From Stenotrophomonas maltophilia (GTDB lineage: Bacteria > Pseudomonadota > Gammaproteobacteria > Xanthomonadales > Xanthomonadaceae), in assembly GCF_002205165.1 (NCBI RefSeq), contig NZ_NIVS01000020.1, positions 1 to 64,000 on the forward strand: a DNA stretch of 64,000 nt. The letters run 5' to 3'. The notes beneath the pieces are model-generated. The model worked only from the letters and a program-made list of their open reading frames with translations. It was not told the origin of the DNA and searched no databases. Positions 35,330 through 43,929 of the stretch are shown here, in pieces (within the stretch, counting starts at the first letter, position 1; every line of letters begins with the position of its first letter). Both the position numbers and the translations under genes were made by a program.

Positions 35330-36227
35330 TGCGATTGTCGTCGGTGGCAGTTTCGCCGGCCTGTCCGCTGCCCTGATCCTGGCCCGTGCGCGCCGCGAGA
35401 TCCTGGTGATCGACAGCGGCCTGCCGCGCAACCGGTTCGCCGCGCATTCCCAGGGCGTCCTCGGCCAGGACGGCATCGCCGGCGCCGAGCTGCTGCGCAA
35501 CGCCAAGGCGCAGCTGCTGGACTACCCGACGGTGCGCTGGATCAACGACACGGTCAGCACGGCCCAGCCGACCGTGGATGGCTTCGTGGTCGGCACCGCG
35601 AACGGCGACACCTGGGCCACCCGCAAGCTGCTGCTGGCGACCGGCATCGCCGATGAACTGCCCGAACTGCCCGGCCTGGCCGAGCGCTGGGGCCACAGCG
35701 TGGTGCATTGCCCGTACTGCCATGGCTATGAGATCGGCGGCGGCGCGATCGGCCTGCTGGGCGGGCATGAGAAATCCGCCACGATGGCCGCGTTGCTTGC
35801 CGACTGGGGTGAGGTCACCCTGTTCGCGCACGGCATGGCACTGGCCCCCGAGGAACTGGCTGCCCTGCAGCATCGCGGGGTCAGCATCGAGCACGAGGCC
35901 GTGGTTGATCTCGACGGCGAGGCACCGGCGCTGAGCGCCGCCGTGCTCGCCGATGGCCGCCGGGTTGAGCTGCGCGCGCTGTTCGTCACCGCGCGCCAGC
36001 ACATGGCGACACCGCTGGTGGAGCAACTGGGCTGCGTGCTGGAGGACAGCCCGATCGGCGTGCTGGTCCAGGTCGATGCAGGCAAGCAGACCAGCGTGCC
36101 GGGCATCTATGCCGCGGGCGATGCAACGCTGGTCGGCAACATCAGCCTGGCCAGTGCCGAAGGCGTGCGCGCCGGCGTCAGCCTTCACCACGCGCTGGTC
36201 GCCGAAGACAGCCGGGCCAGCCGATAA
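35319..36227 (+). CDS. Thioredoxin reductase-like FAD/NAD(P) oxidoreductase
   Basis: A 302-residue flavoprotein of the thioredoxin-reductase family. The FAD site is VVGGSFAGLSAALILARARR, and the redox motif CPYCHG lies near residues 131-136, where thioredoxin reductase has CATC. A second nucleotide-binding site reads GLLGGHEKSATMAALLADWGEVTLF, and the GIYAAGDATLVGN ending binds FAD. The second GxGxxG-like motif differs from the classical thioredoxin-reductase sequence, so the partner may be another disulfide protein. The start overlaps the regulator stop by 11 bases. Confidence 0.85.
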   Translation: MTFDAIVVGGSFAGLSAALILARARREILVIDSGLPRNRFAAHSQGVLGQDGIAGAELLRNAKAQLLDYPTVRWINDTVSTAQPTVDGFVVGTANGDTWATRKLLLATGIADELPELPGLAERWGHSVVHCPYCHGYEIGGGAIGLLGGHEKSATMAALLADWGEVTLFAHGMALAPEELAALQHRGVSIEHEAVVDLDGEAPALSAAVLADGRRVELRALFVTARQHMATPLVEQLGCVLEDSPIGVLVQVDAGKQTSVPGIYAAGDATLVGNISLASAEGVRAGVSLHHALVAEDSRASR

Positions 36228-36270
36228 GGCGAGCAAGCTCGGGCGGGCCGGAAACCGAACGCCCGCCCCA

Positions 36271-36304
36271 GACGCACACAGCCGCCCTGCGGCGGCTGTG
36301 CGTC
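36271..36304. terminator. Bidirectional hairpin between convergent genes
   Basis: A long GC-rich stem (ACAGCCGCC/GGCGGCTGT extended by GACGC/GCGTC with a 2-base bulge) around a CTGC loop lies between the oxidoreductase and aldo/keto reductase genes. A second repeat, GGGCGGGC...GCCCGCCC, lies just upstream (36241-36268). No U-tract follows. Confidence 0.6.
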
Positions 36305-36320
36305 ACCCCTGCCGGTGGGC

Positions 36321-37280
36321 TCAGGCCTGTTCGGCGCTGGCCGCATCCAGCTGCTGCACATCCTGCGCCGACAGCGCGACGTTCGCGGCCGCCAGCACAT
36401 CCTTCAACTGCTCGACACTGGTGGCGCTGACGATCGGCGCGGTGATGCCCGGGCGCGCGATCAACCACGCGATCGCGATCTGCGACGGGCTCACGCCATG
36501 CGTGCTGGCGACATCATCCAACGCGGTGAGGATGCGCAGGCCGCGCGGATTGACGTACTTGTCCACCACGCTCTGGCCGCGCGCGCTGCTCTTGCCCGCA
36601 TCGGCCGCACTGCGGTATTTGCCGCTGAGGAAGCCACTGGCCAACGAGTAGTAGCTGATCACGCCCAGCTGCGCCTCGCGCACCACCGCTTCCAGCCCGG
36701 CTTCGTAGCCGGCACGGTCGTACAGGTTGTACTCCGGCTGCAGCGTTTCATAGCGGGGCAGCTTGTAGTCGGCCGAGACCTTCAAGGCATCGCGCAGGCG
36801 CTCGGCGCTGTAGTTGGAGGCACCGATCGCGCGCACCTTGCCCTGTTCGATCAGGCGACCGAAGGCGGCCAGCGTGGACTCCAGCGGCGTGGATTCATCG
36901 TCTTCGTGCGCCTGGTACAGATCGATCACATCGGTCTGCAGGCGGCGCAGCGAGCCCTCCACCGCAGCGGAGATGGTGTCGGCGGACAGGCCGGGGTGTT
37001 CAGACCACTTGGCCACCTTGGTCGCCAGCACCACCTTGTCGCGCTTGCCGCTGTGTTTGAACCAGCGGCCCAGGATGGTTTCCGATTCGCCGCCCTGGTT
37101 GCCGGGCACCCAGGCGGAATAGACGTCGGCGGTATCGACCAGGTTGAAGCCGGCATCGACGAAGGCATCGAGCAGGGCAAAGGAGGTCTTCTCGTCCGCA
37201 CTCCAGCCGAAGACATTGCCGCCAAAGGCGATGGGGGCAACATGGAGGCCGGAACGACCGAGTTCGCGCGTAGCAGTCAT
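36321..37280 (-). CDS. Aldo/keto reductase (YajO/YhdN-like)
   Basis: A 319-residue aldo/keto reductase with ELGRSGLHVAPIAFGGNVFGW at the start, GFNLVDTADVYSAW (Asp and Tyr of the catalytic tetrad), VVLATKVAKW (Lys), DLYQAHEDDE (His) and GASNYS. It should reduce an aldehyde or ketone with NADPH; the substrate is unknown. It is a different subfamily from dkgB at 29-30 kb. The start used gives the canonical N-terminus; 25 upstream codons are open but carry a non-family sequence. Confidence 0.87.
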   Translation of the reverse strand: MTATRELGRSGLHVAPIAFGGNVFGWSADEKTSFALLDAFVDAGFNLVDTADVYSAWVPGNQGGESETILGRWFKHSGKRDKVVLATKVAKWSEHPGLSADTISAAVEGSLRRLQTDVIDLYQAHEDDESTPLESTLAAFGRLIEQGKVRAIGASNYSAERLRDALKVSADYKLPRYETLQPEYNLYDRAGYEAGLEAVVREAQLGVISYYSLASGFLSGKYRSAADAGKSSARGQSVVDKYVNPRGLRILTALDDVASTHGVSPSQIAIAWLIARPGITAPIVSATSVEQLKDVLAAANVALSAQDVQQLDAASAEQA

Positions 37281-37454
37281 GGGTGATGTTCTCCCTGGGA
37301 ATCGTTTCCACAGCATACGGCCGGGGTGGTGACAGCGTTGCGGCAGCAGGCACAAAACAGTGTTCCGGAATGCTGCGCCGCACTAACGTTTTGTGAACAC
37401 CTGTGCACGCTTGGCTGCTAGGCTCGCCGCATCCCGCTACCGGAAGCCCCGCCG

Positions 37455-38315
37455 ATGAAAGCCCGTTCGTTGACCTGTGCCTGCCTGTTCACCGTCTCCA
37501 CCCTGATGCTTGCCGCGCCCGCGATGGCGATCAAGCCCGCCGGCCCGAACGCGCAGGTCGCGATCACCCCGGCCGTGCAGAAGGCCGTGCAGGACAGCCG
37601 CCGCGATCCGGCCAACGTCAAGCGCGATGCCTACCGCCATCCGGCGCAGACGTTGTCGTTCTTCGGTGTCGCACCGGGCCAGACCGTCATCGAGATCACC
37701 CCGGGCAACGGCTGGTACTCGGAAATCCTCGCACCGCTGCTGCACGACAAGGGCCAGTACGTGGCTGCCGTGGTCGACCCGATGGCCGTGCCCGAAGGGC
37801 GTGGCCGCGACTACCAGCAGCGCAGCCGCGACGGTCTGGAAAAGAAATTCGCCGGCGACGCCGCCGTGTTCGGCAAGAGCCGTGTGGTCGCCTATGACCC
37901 GAAGGCGCCGGTGTTCGGCCCGGCCAACTCGGCCGATGTGGTGCTGACCTTCCGCAACGTGCACAACTGGCGCAGCAGCGGCCAGGCCGAAGGCATGTTC
38001 AAGGGCTTCTTCTCGGTGCTCAAGCCGGGCGGCGTGCTCGGCGTGGTGGAGCATCGTGCCAAGGCCGATGTGCCGGCCGACGACAAGACCGGTTACGTGG
38101 GCCAGCAGCAGGTGATCGCGATGGCCAAGGCCGCCGGCTTCGAACTGGCCGGCAGCAGCGAGATCAACACCAACCCGCGCGACACCAAGGATTACCCGAA
38201 CGGCGTGTGGACGCTGCCGCCGACCAACCAGCATGACGCAGCCGACGAGGCCAAGTACCAGGCGATCGGCGAAAGCGACCGCATGACGCTGCGCTTCGTG
38301 AAGCCGGGCAAGTAA
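37455..38315 (+). CDS. Exported class I SAM-methyltransferase-like protein
   Basis: A 286-residue protein with a signal peptide at 1-25 (ends LAAPAMAIKP) and a Rossmann methyltransferase-like fold: PGQTVIEITPGNGWYSEILAPLL matches the SAM-binding motif, although the usual GxGxG is TPGNG. Similar predicted exported methyltransferases are known in proteobacteria. The periplasm is not expected to contain SAM, so the physiological activity is unclear. The upstream 174-base gap with the divergent aldo/keto reductase gene would hold both promoters. Confidence 0.8.
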   Translation: MKARSLTCACLFTVSTLMLAAPAMAIKPAGPNAQVAITPAVQKAVQDSRRDPANVKRDAYRHPAQTLSFFGVAPGQTVIEITPGNGWYSEILAPLLHDKGQYVAAVVDPMAVPEGRGRDYQQRSRDGLEKKFAGDAAVFGKSRVVAYDPKAPVFGPANSADVVLTFRNVHNWRSSGQAEGMFKGFFSVLKPGGVLGVVEHRAKADVPADDKTGYVGQQQVIAMAKAAGFELAGSSEINTNPRDTKDYPNGVWTLPPTNQHDAADEAKYQAIGESDRMTLRFVKPGK

Positions 38316-38409
38316 GACACCGCGCGACGTTCATCGGCCAACGCCGCGCGGATCGCGGCGGCGGCACGGGAATGGGACAATGGGCCATCCCACCGCCGCT
38401 GTTGCCCCG

Positions 38410-38952
38410 ATGCTGATCGCCTTCAACAAACCGTTCAACGTGCTGTGCCAGTTCACCGACCGCAGCCAGCCGCCGCGCGCGACGCTGGCCGGCTTCGGCC
38501 TGCCGCCGGCGGTGTACGCCGCCGGGCGGTTGGATTACGACAGCGAAGGCCTGCTGCTGCTTACCGACGATGGCGGCCTGGCACATCAGTTGACCGATCC
38601 GCGGCACAAGGCCGACAAGACTTATTGGGTGCAGGTGGAAGGCACGGTGACCGATGAACAGGTCCAGGCGCTGCGCCGTGGCGTGCTGCTCAACGATGGG
38701 CCGACGTTGCCGGCCGGTGTCGAACGGTTGGAACCGTCGCCTGAGCTGTGGCCGCGCTCGCCGCCGGTGCGCTTCCGCAAGACCGTGCCCGACGCGTGGC
38801 TGGCGATCACGCTGCGCGAAGGCCGCAACCGGCAGGTGCGGCGGATGACCGCGGCGGTCGGCTTGCCGACGCTGCGGCTGGTGCGTGTCTGCATGGGTGC
38901 GCATGCGCTCGGCGATCTGCAGCCCGGCCAATGGCGGGAGATCGGACAGTAA
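38410..38952 (+). CDS. rluE: 23S rRNA pseudouridine synthase RluE
   Basis: A 180-residue enzyme of the RsuA family without an S4 domain, as in RluE, which makes pseudouridine at 23S rRNA position 2457 in E. coli. The catalytic aspartate lies in AAGRLDYDSEGLLLLTDDG, and the C-terminal REGRNRQVRRMTAAVGLPTLRLVR is a family signature. MLIAFNKPFNVLCQF is the expected N-terminus. An ATG 10 codons upstream is also open. It ends just before a strong terminator. Confidence 0.88.
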   Translation: MLIAFNKPFNVLCQFTDRSQPPRATLAGFGLPPAVYAAGRLDYDSEGLLLLTDDGGLAHQLTDPRHKADKTYWVQVEGTVTDEQVQALRRGVLLNDGPTLPAGVERLEPSPELWPRSPPVRFRKTVPDAWLAITLREGRNRQVRRMTAAVGLPTLRLVRVCMGAHALGDLQPGQWREIGQ

Positions 38953-38953
38953 A

Positions 38954-38979
38954 AAACCGCCGGTTGGAGCCGGCGGTTT
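38954..38979. terminator. Strong bidirectional terminator
   Basis: A perfect 10-base stem (AAACCGCCGG/CCGGCGGTTT) around TTGGAG, preceded by an A-run and ended by TTT. It lies 1 base past the rluE stop and 29 bases before the end of the opposite gene, so it can serve both directions. Confidence 0.85.
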
Positions 38980-39008
38980 CGATACGCATGCGGTGATGCG
39001 TCAGCGGA

Positions 39009-39398
39009 TCAGGCGTCGCTGCCGATATCGCTGGTTTCATCCACCACGGTGTCGTTGCGGCGGTTGCGGGCGCTGATACGCTGCGCCTGGCCGTTCACCA
39101 CGCCACCGTTGGCGAGCTTCTTCTTCTGCTGCTTGCGGTACAGCGCGTAGCCCAGCAGGCCGACGCCTACAGCGGCGGCAGCGATGGTCACGGCCGGATT
39201 GCGGCGCACCACCTTGGCGGCAACCTTGCTGCCGGTCTTGACCGCGCCGAGGGCGGCGCCGGTCTTGATCCAGTCGGTGGCCTGCGGGCCGAAGTGGCGC
39301 AGGTTGCTGCCGGCATGCTTGAGGCCGTCACCAGCGGTGCTGGCGATGTCCAGGGCGCGCTCGAGGGCGCGGTCGGTAATCACGGTCAATCTGCTCAT
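39009..39398 (-). CDS. Small predicted membrane protein of unknown function
   Basis: A 129-residue protein with one clear hydrophobic helix (PAVTIAAAAVGVGLLGYALY, near residues 68-87) flanked by lysine/arginine-rich segments, and an acidic C-terminus. It may associate with ribosomes or the membrane like YqjD-type proteins, but I cannot assign a family. It has a good start with AAGGA 8 bases upstream. Confidence 0.7.
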   Translation of the reverse strand: MSRLTVITDRALERALDIASTAGDGLKHAGSNLRHFGPQATDWIKTGAALGAVKTGSKVAAKVVRRNPAVTIAAAAVGVGLLGYALYRKQQKKKLANGGVVNGQAQRISARNRRNDTVVDETSDIGSDA

Positions 39399-39579
39399 GG
39401 GGGGTCCTTTGCCTCGGTTCTGATCCAGTGTCGCGCGATGGCCGTGTACGCGGTGTTATCCGCCAGCGACGGCCAGGTCATGACTGTAGCGGCTGGGCGC
39501 GGTGCAGTCAGCGGAACCGACGGTGCCGGTCAGGTGACAGCCATGAATGGGGGGATACGTCATCGCGGCCGGGGCGCAC

Positions 39580-42084
39580 TCACGTCCCGCGCGGCTTTGC
39601 CCGGTGCGTGGCCGTGGCCGTCCACGGATCGTCCGGCCATGGATGCTTGGGATAGCGGCCCTTCATTTCCTTCTTTACTTCCGCGTAGGTGTTCGCCCAG
39701 AAGTTGCGCAGGTCCTGGGTGACCTGCAGCGGGCGGCCGCCAGGGGAGAGCAGATGCAGCGTCAGCGGAATGCGGCCATCGGCGATGCGCGGGGTGTCGC
39801 TCAGGCCGAACAGTTCCTGCAGTTTGACGGCCAGCACCGGCGCCTGCGGCGTGACGCCATCGGCATCGAGCGCGTAGTGGATCGGACGTTCCATGCCGGA
39901 GGGCACGGTGATGCGGACCGGGGCGTGGCGATCGATCAGCTGGCGTTGCGCCCACGGCAGGGGGGATTTCAGCGCGTCACCCAAGCTGGATTCGTCGAGC
40001 GCGTCCAGGCGTGTCTTGCCGTTGAACGCCGGCGTCAGCCACGCCGGCAGCGTCGCCATCAGCGCTGCATCGGAGACATCCGGCAGGTCAAGCTCCGGCA
40101 TCCACGCGCGCACCGCCAGTGCACGTGCCTGCCACTGGCGCAGGCCCTCCGTCCACGGCAGTGCATCCACCCCGAGTTCGGCAACCGCATCGGTCAGCGC
40201 CTTGGCGGCGTGCGCCGGATCCACGCGGCCGGCCGAGCGGCTGTCGAGCACGATGCGGTCGAAGCGGGTTTCGCGTCGCGCGACCAATGCACGCTTTTCA
40301 CCGTCCCAGCGCACCACGTCTTGCTGTGTGAAGCGTTCGGGGAAATCACGGCGCAGGCGGTTCTCGTCCACCGGCGCGGCGCGCAGCAGCAACGCGTCGC
40401 GTGCTTCGTAGCGCAGCTCCACTGCCACCAGCCACGGCTCGCCGCGCAGATCGCTGGGATCGAAAAGACGCGCGCTGCGGCCGTTGGCCAGCAGATAGCG
40501 CAGCGGATCGGTCGGATGGCGGGCGGCGATCCGGTCAGGGAAGGCATGCGCGAGCAGGTCGCCGAGCTGATGCGCCTCGACCGACGCAGGCGGCGCGGCA
40601 TCACAGCGCAGGCGTCGCCGCCATTGCTTGCTGGCCGCATCGATGGTGGCCAGGCCACCGCGGTTGGCATCGTGCGGCACGCGCCCCTGACGGAACGCGG
40701 CCAGCGCACGCCACCGCGCGGCGAGCGCATCACCGCCCTGGCGCAGCGGATCGCGCGCTTCCACCAGCGCGGCCAGATCGCAGGCCAGGGCCTGTTCGGC
40801 ACCTGTGCCGGCCGCCATCAGCATCGCGGCCAGCCGCGGATGCGTGCCGAGGGTCAGCATGCGCCGGCCCAGCGGGGTCAGCGTGCCGCTGTCGCTGAGC
40901 GCGCCCAGGCGCTGCAGCAGTTCACGGGCGGCGGCCAATGCACCGGCCGGCGGTGTATCCACGAAGCGCAGGTCGTCACTGCCCCAGGCGGCCAGTTCCA
41001 GCGCCAGCGAGGCCAGTTCCACCTGCGCGATCTCGGGCCGACGCTGTGCCTCCAGGCGCTGCGACTGCGGCCACAGCCGCCAGGCCCAGCCCTCGGCGAC
41101 ACGGCCGGCGCGGCCGGCACGCTGATCGGCCGAGGCCTGCGCGATGTGGACCACATCCAGGCGCGCGAAGCCGCTGTTGGGGTCATAGCGCGGCTCGCGG
41201 GCCAGCCCCGCGTCGATCACCACGCGCACGCCGGGCAGGGTCACCGACGACTCGGCCACGTTGGTGGCCAGCACCACGCGGCGGCGACCGCCGGGATCGG
41301 GCTGCAGCACCTGCGATTGCTGGTCCACCGGCAGTTCGCCGTGCAGCGGCAATACCTGCACGGCGGGATCGAGCACGGACTGCAGCGCGGTCTGCACGCG
41401 CGCGATCTCGCGCTGGCCGGGCAGGAACACCAGCACATCGCCGGGATGCTCGGCCAACGCCTGCTCCACCGCACGGCGCGCCTGCGGTTCCAGCGCTTCG
41501 TCGCGGCGTGCGGGGAAATGCGCGATCGTCACGGGGAAGCTGCGGCCTTCGCTGCTCAACCGGGGCGCATTGAGGAACTGCGCCAGCCGCTCGCCATCCA
41601 GGGTGGCCGACATCACCACGATGCGCAGGTCCTCGCGCAGCTGCGACTGCACATCCAGCGCCAGCGCCAGGCCCAGATCGCCGGCAAGGTGGCGCTCATG
41701 GAATTCATCGAACAGCAGCGCGCCCACGCCCTCCAGCAACGGATCGTCCTGCAGCATCCGGGTCAGGATGCCTTCGGTCACCACTTCAATCCGGGTCCGC
41801 GCGGAGATCCTGTTCTCGAAGCGGATGCGATAGCCGACGGTCTCACCGACGTTCTCGCCCAGCTGTCGCGCCATGAACTGCGCCGCGCTGCGGGCAGCCA
41901 CGCGGCGTGGCTCGAGCATGATGATCCTGCGGCCTTCCAGCCACGGGGCATCCAGCAGGGCCAGCGGCACCTGGGTGGTCTTGCCGGCGCCGGGCGGCGC
42001 TTCCAGCACCAGCCGGGGGCCGCGCTCCAGCGTGGTCAGGAGCTGCGGCAGCAGCGTGGAAATCGGGAACATCGGGGGCGTCAT
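39580..42084 (-). CDS. hrpB: ATP-dependent helicase HrpB
   Basis: An 834-residue DExH-box helicase of the HrpA/HrpB group. Motif I is APPGAGKTTQVPLALL, motif II is DEFHERH, motif III MSATLD, and a later helicase part contains TNVAESSVTLPGV and QRAGRAGR. The C-terminal half has the HrpB-specific region ending ...YPKHPWPDDPWTATATHR, as in E. coli HrpB. It probably unwinds RNA; no essential role is known. I chose the start MTPPMFPIS because the protein then has the family length. Confidence 0.9.
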   Translation of the reverse strand: MTPPMFPISTLLPQLLTTLERGPRLVLEAPPGAGKTTQVPLALLDAPWLEGRRIIMLEPRRVAARSAAQFMARQLGENVGETVGYRIRFENRISARTRIEVVTEGILTRMLQDDPLLEGVGALLFDEFHERHLAGDLGLALALDVQSQLREDLRIVVMSATLDGERLAQFLNAPRLSSEGRSFPVTIAHFPARRDEALEPQARRAVEQALAEHPGDVLVFLPGQREIARVQTALQSVLDPAVQVLPLHGELPVDQQSQVLQPDPGGRRRVVLATNVAESSVTLPGVRVVIDAGLAREPRYDPNSGFARLDVVHIAQASADQRAGRAGRVAEGWAWRLWPQSQRLEAQRRPEIAQVELASLALELAAWGSDDLRFVDTPPAGALAAARELLQRLGALSDSGTLTPLGRRMLTLGTHPRLAAMLMAAGTGAEQALACDLAALVEARDPLRQGGDALAARWRALAAFRQGRVPHDANRGGLATIDAASKQWRRRLRCDAAPPASVEAHQLGDLLAHAFPDRIAARHPTDPLRYLLANGRSARLFDPSDLRGEPWLVAVELRYEARDALLLRAAPVDENRLRRDFPERFTQQDVVRWDGEKRALVARRETRFDRIVLDSRSAGRVDPAHAAKALTDAVAELGVDALPWTEGLRQWQARALAVRAWMPELDLPDVSDAALMATLPAWLTPAFNGKTRLDALDESSLGDALKSPLPWAQRQLIDRHAPVRITVPSGMERPIHYALDADGVTPQAPVLAVKLQELFGLSDTPRIADGRIPLTLHLLSPGGRPLQVTQDLRNFWANTYAEVKKEMKGRYPKHPWPDDPWTATATHRAKPRGT

Positions 42085-42153
42085 GCGGCAAGGATACGGG
42101 GCGCAGGCGAGGGCGGCGAGACGTGCACGCCGGGGCATCGCGGGGCAGCACGG

Positions 42154-42159
42154 TAGAAT
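42154..42159 (+). promoter_or_regulatory. Candidate -10 element for tatD
   Basis: A TAGAAT hexamer 30 bases before the tatD start, in the 104-base divergent region with hrpB. The same GTAGAATG context occurs near the window end (63931-63938). No convincing -35 is visible. Confidence 0.35.
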
Positions 42160-42188
42160 GGGCGGGTTCATTCGCCCTTGTAGCCCCC

Positions 42189-42986
42189 ATGCAACTGATC
42201 GATATCGGCGCCAACCTCACCCACGACTCCTTCGATCGCGACCGCGACGCCGTGCTGGCGCGTGCGCGCGAGGCCGGAGTGGTGCAGATGGTGATCACCG
42301 GCGCCAGCCGCGAGCATTCGCCCATGGCGCTGGCGCTGGCCCGCCAGCATCCCGGGTTCCTGTACGCGACCGCCGGCGTGCATCCGCACCATGCGGTGGA
42401 ATACACCGACGAGTGCGACGCGGAGATGCGCGCGCTGCACGCGCATGCCGAGGTGGTGGCGGTGGGCGAGTGCGGGTTGGACTACTTCCGCGATTTCTCG
42501 CCGCGCCCGGCGCAGCACCGTGCCTTCGAGCGTCAGCTGCAGCTCGCCGCCGAGAACGGCAAGCCGCTGTTCCTGCACCAGCGCGATGCGCACGCCGATT
42601 TCATGGCGCAGATGAAGAACTTCGACGGCAAGCTGGGCCCGGCGGTGGTGCACTGCTTCACCGGCGAGCGGCAGGAACTGTTCGATTACCTGGACCAGGA
42701 CTGGTACATCGGCATCACCGGCTGGTTGTGCGATGAACGCCGCGGCGCGCACCTGCGCGAACTGGTCAAGCACATCCCGGCCAACCGCCTGATGATCGAG
42801 ACCGACGCACCCTACCTGCTGCCACGCACGCTCAAGCCATTGCCGAAGGACCGCCGCAACGAGCCGATGTTCCTGTCGCATATCGTCGACGAGCTGGCGC
42901 GGGATCGTGGCGAAGCCGTGGAGGTCACGGCTGCCCACGCCACTGCCGCGACGCGCGCGTTCTTCCGGCTGCCTGACGCGGCTTGA
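42189..42986 (+). CDS. tatD: 3'-5' ssDNA/RNA exonuclease TatD
   Basis: A 265-residue TatD-family metal nuclease matching E. coli TatD along its length: MQLIDIGANLTHDSF, AGVHPHHAVEY, GECGLDYFRDFSP, HQRDAHADFM, VVHCFTGERQEL, ITGWLCDERRG and ETDAPYLLPR, which together contain the metal-binding His, Glu and Asp residues. It works on DNA repair or RNA processing ends in the cytosol. It is divergent from hrpB and ends 6 bases before a GTAG repeat. Confidence 0.92.
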   Translation: MQLIDIGANLTHDSFDRDRDAVLARAREAGVVQMVITGASREHSPMALALARQHPGFLYATAGVHPHHAVEYTDECDAEMRALHAHAEVVAVGECGLDYFRDFSPRPAQHRAFERQLQLAAENGKPLFLHQRDAHADFMAQMKNFDGKLGPAVVHCFTGERQELFDYLDQDWYIGITGWLCDERRGAHLRELVKHIPANRLMIETDAPYLLPRTLKPLPKDRRNEPMFLSHIVDELARDRGEAVEVTAAHATAATRAFFRLPDAA

Positions 42987-42991
42987 GAAGG

Positions 42992-43016
42992 TAGGTACCG
43001 ACCGTTGGTCGGTACG
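42992..43016 (+). repeat. SMAG-type GTAG hairpin repeat
   Basis: GTAG with a perfect 9-base stem (GTACCGACC/GGTCGGTAC) around GTT, between the 3' ends of tatD and the convergent SDR gene. Confidence 0.85.
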
Positions 43017-43027
43017 CGTGTCGGACC

Positions 43028-43924
43028 CTACCGCAGGGCAGGGCGTCCGTCGCCGTGGGCCCACGCATCGTCCAGCCCTTCGCGGTACGTGGTGAACCGT
43101 GGCTGCCACTGCAGTGCCGCGCGCGTGGCGTGGCCATCGATGCGCTTGTTGCTGGTGTAGAAGCGGCGCAGTGAGGCGGCCACCTCGGGTGCGTCCCACG
43201 CCTGCACGACGGGCAGCGGCAGTCCACTCAGCGCCGCGGCGTAGGCCACCACGTCCTGTGGCGGCGCCGGTTCGTCATCGCTCAGCAGATGGAGCGCAGC
43301 GCCTGCAGGCCGCTGCATCGCCGCGAGCACGCCGCTGGCCAGGTCCTCCACGTGCAGCCGGTTGAAGACCAGCCCCGGCCGCACCACCTGTTTCGCCTTG
43401 CCTTGCGCCAATTGCACCAACGCATTGCGCCCGCGCCCATACAGGCCCGGCAGCCGGAACACCGCCGAGGCGATGCCGCGGGCCTGCGCGAACGCCTGCC
43501 ACTGCTGTTCCGCGCGCAGGCGCTTCAGGGCGGTCGCATCGGTTGCATCGGCGGCAGACGTCTCGTTGACCCAACCGCCATCGCGGTCGGCGTAAACCGC
43601 GGTGGAGGAGAGATAGCCGACCCAGCGCAGGGCGGGGGTGTCGCTCAGCGCATCGGTGAGCAGGCGCAGGGCCGGGTCACCGTCTGCATCCGGTGGCACG
43701 GAGCAGACGATGGCCTCGGCCGTGCGGATCGCCTCGCACAGGCCCGCGCTGATCGGTTCGCCTGCCACCAGACGGTGGCGGAGCAGCCCATCCGCCGGCG
43801 CACTCGCCGGATCACGCACGGTGCCGCTGCAGGCCACGCCGTGCGCGTGCAGCCGCGCGGCCAGATGCCGGGCGCTGTAGCCCAGGCCCAGCACCAGCAC
43901 GCGGGCCGGCAGCGCGGTCGGCAT
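43028..43924 (-). CDS. NAD(P)-binding SDR/epimerase-like protein
   Basis: A 298-residue extended-SDR-like protein. The Rossmann motif is VLVLGLGYSARHLAARL, the catalytic triad region includes YLSSTAVYADRDGGW, and SAVFRLPGLYGRGRN is typical of the YeeZ-like group. In that group the motif YxxxK is replaced by YADRD, and no catalytic function is established. It lies head-to-tail behind the ketopantoate reductase-like gene, with a 5-base gap, so the two share an mRNA. The substrate is unknown. Confidence 0.8.
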   Translation of the reverse strand: MPTALPARVLVLGLGYSARHLAARLHAHGVACSGTVRDPASAPADGLLRHRLVAGEPISAGLCEAIRTAEAIVCSVPPDADGDPALRLLTDALSDTPALRWVGYLSSTAVYADRDGGWVNETSAADATDATALKRLRAEQQWQAFAQARGIASAVFRLPGLYGRGRNALVQLAQGKAKQVVRPGLVFNRLHVEDLASGVLAAMQRPAGAALHLLSDDEPAPPQDVVAYAAALSGLPLPVVQAWDAPEVAASLRRFYTSNKRIDGHATRAALQWQPRFTTYREGLDDAWAHGDGRPALR

Positions 43925-43929
43925 GGCGC

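Noticed and set aside
37391..37424. Possible promoter TTGTGA...TAGGCT before the exported methyltransferase gene
   Set aside because: The spacing is about 22 bases, too long for a standard sigma-70 promoter, and neither hexamer is convincing.
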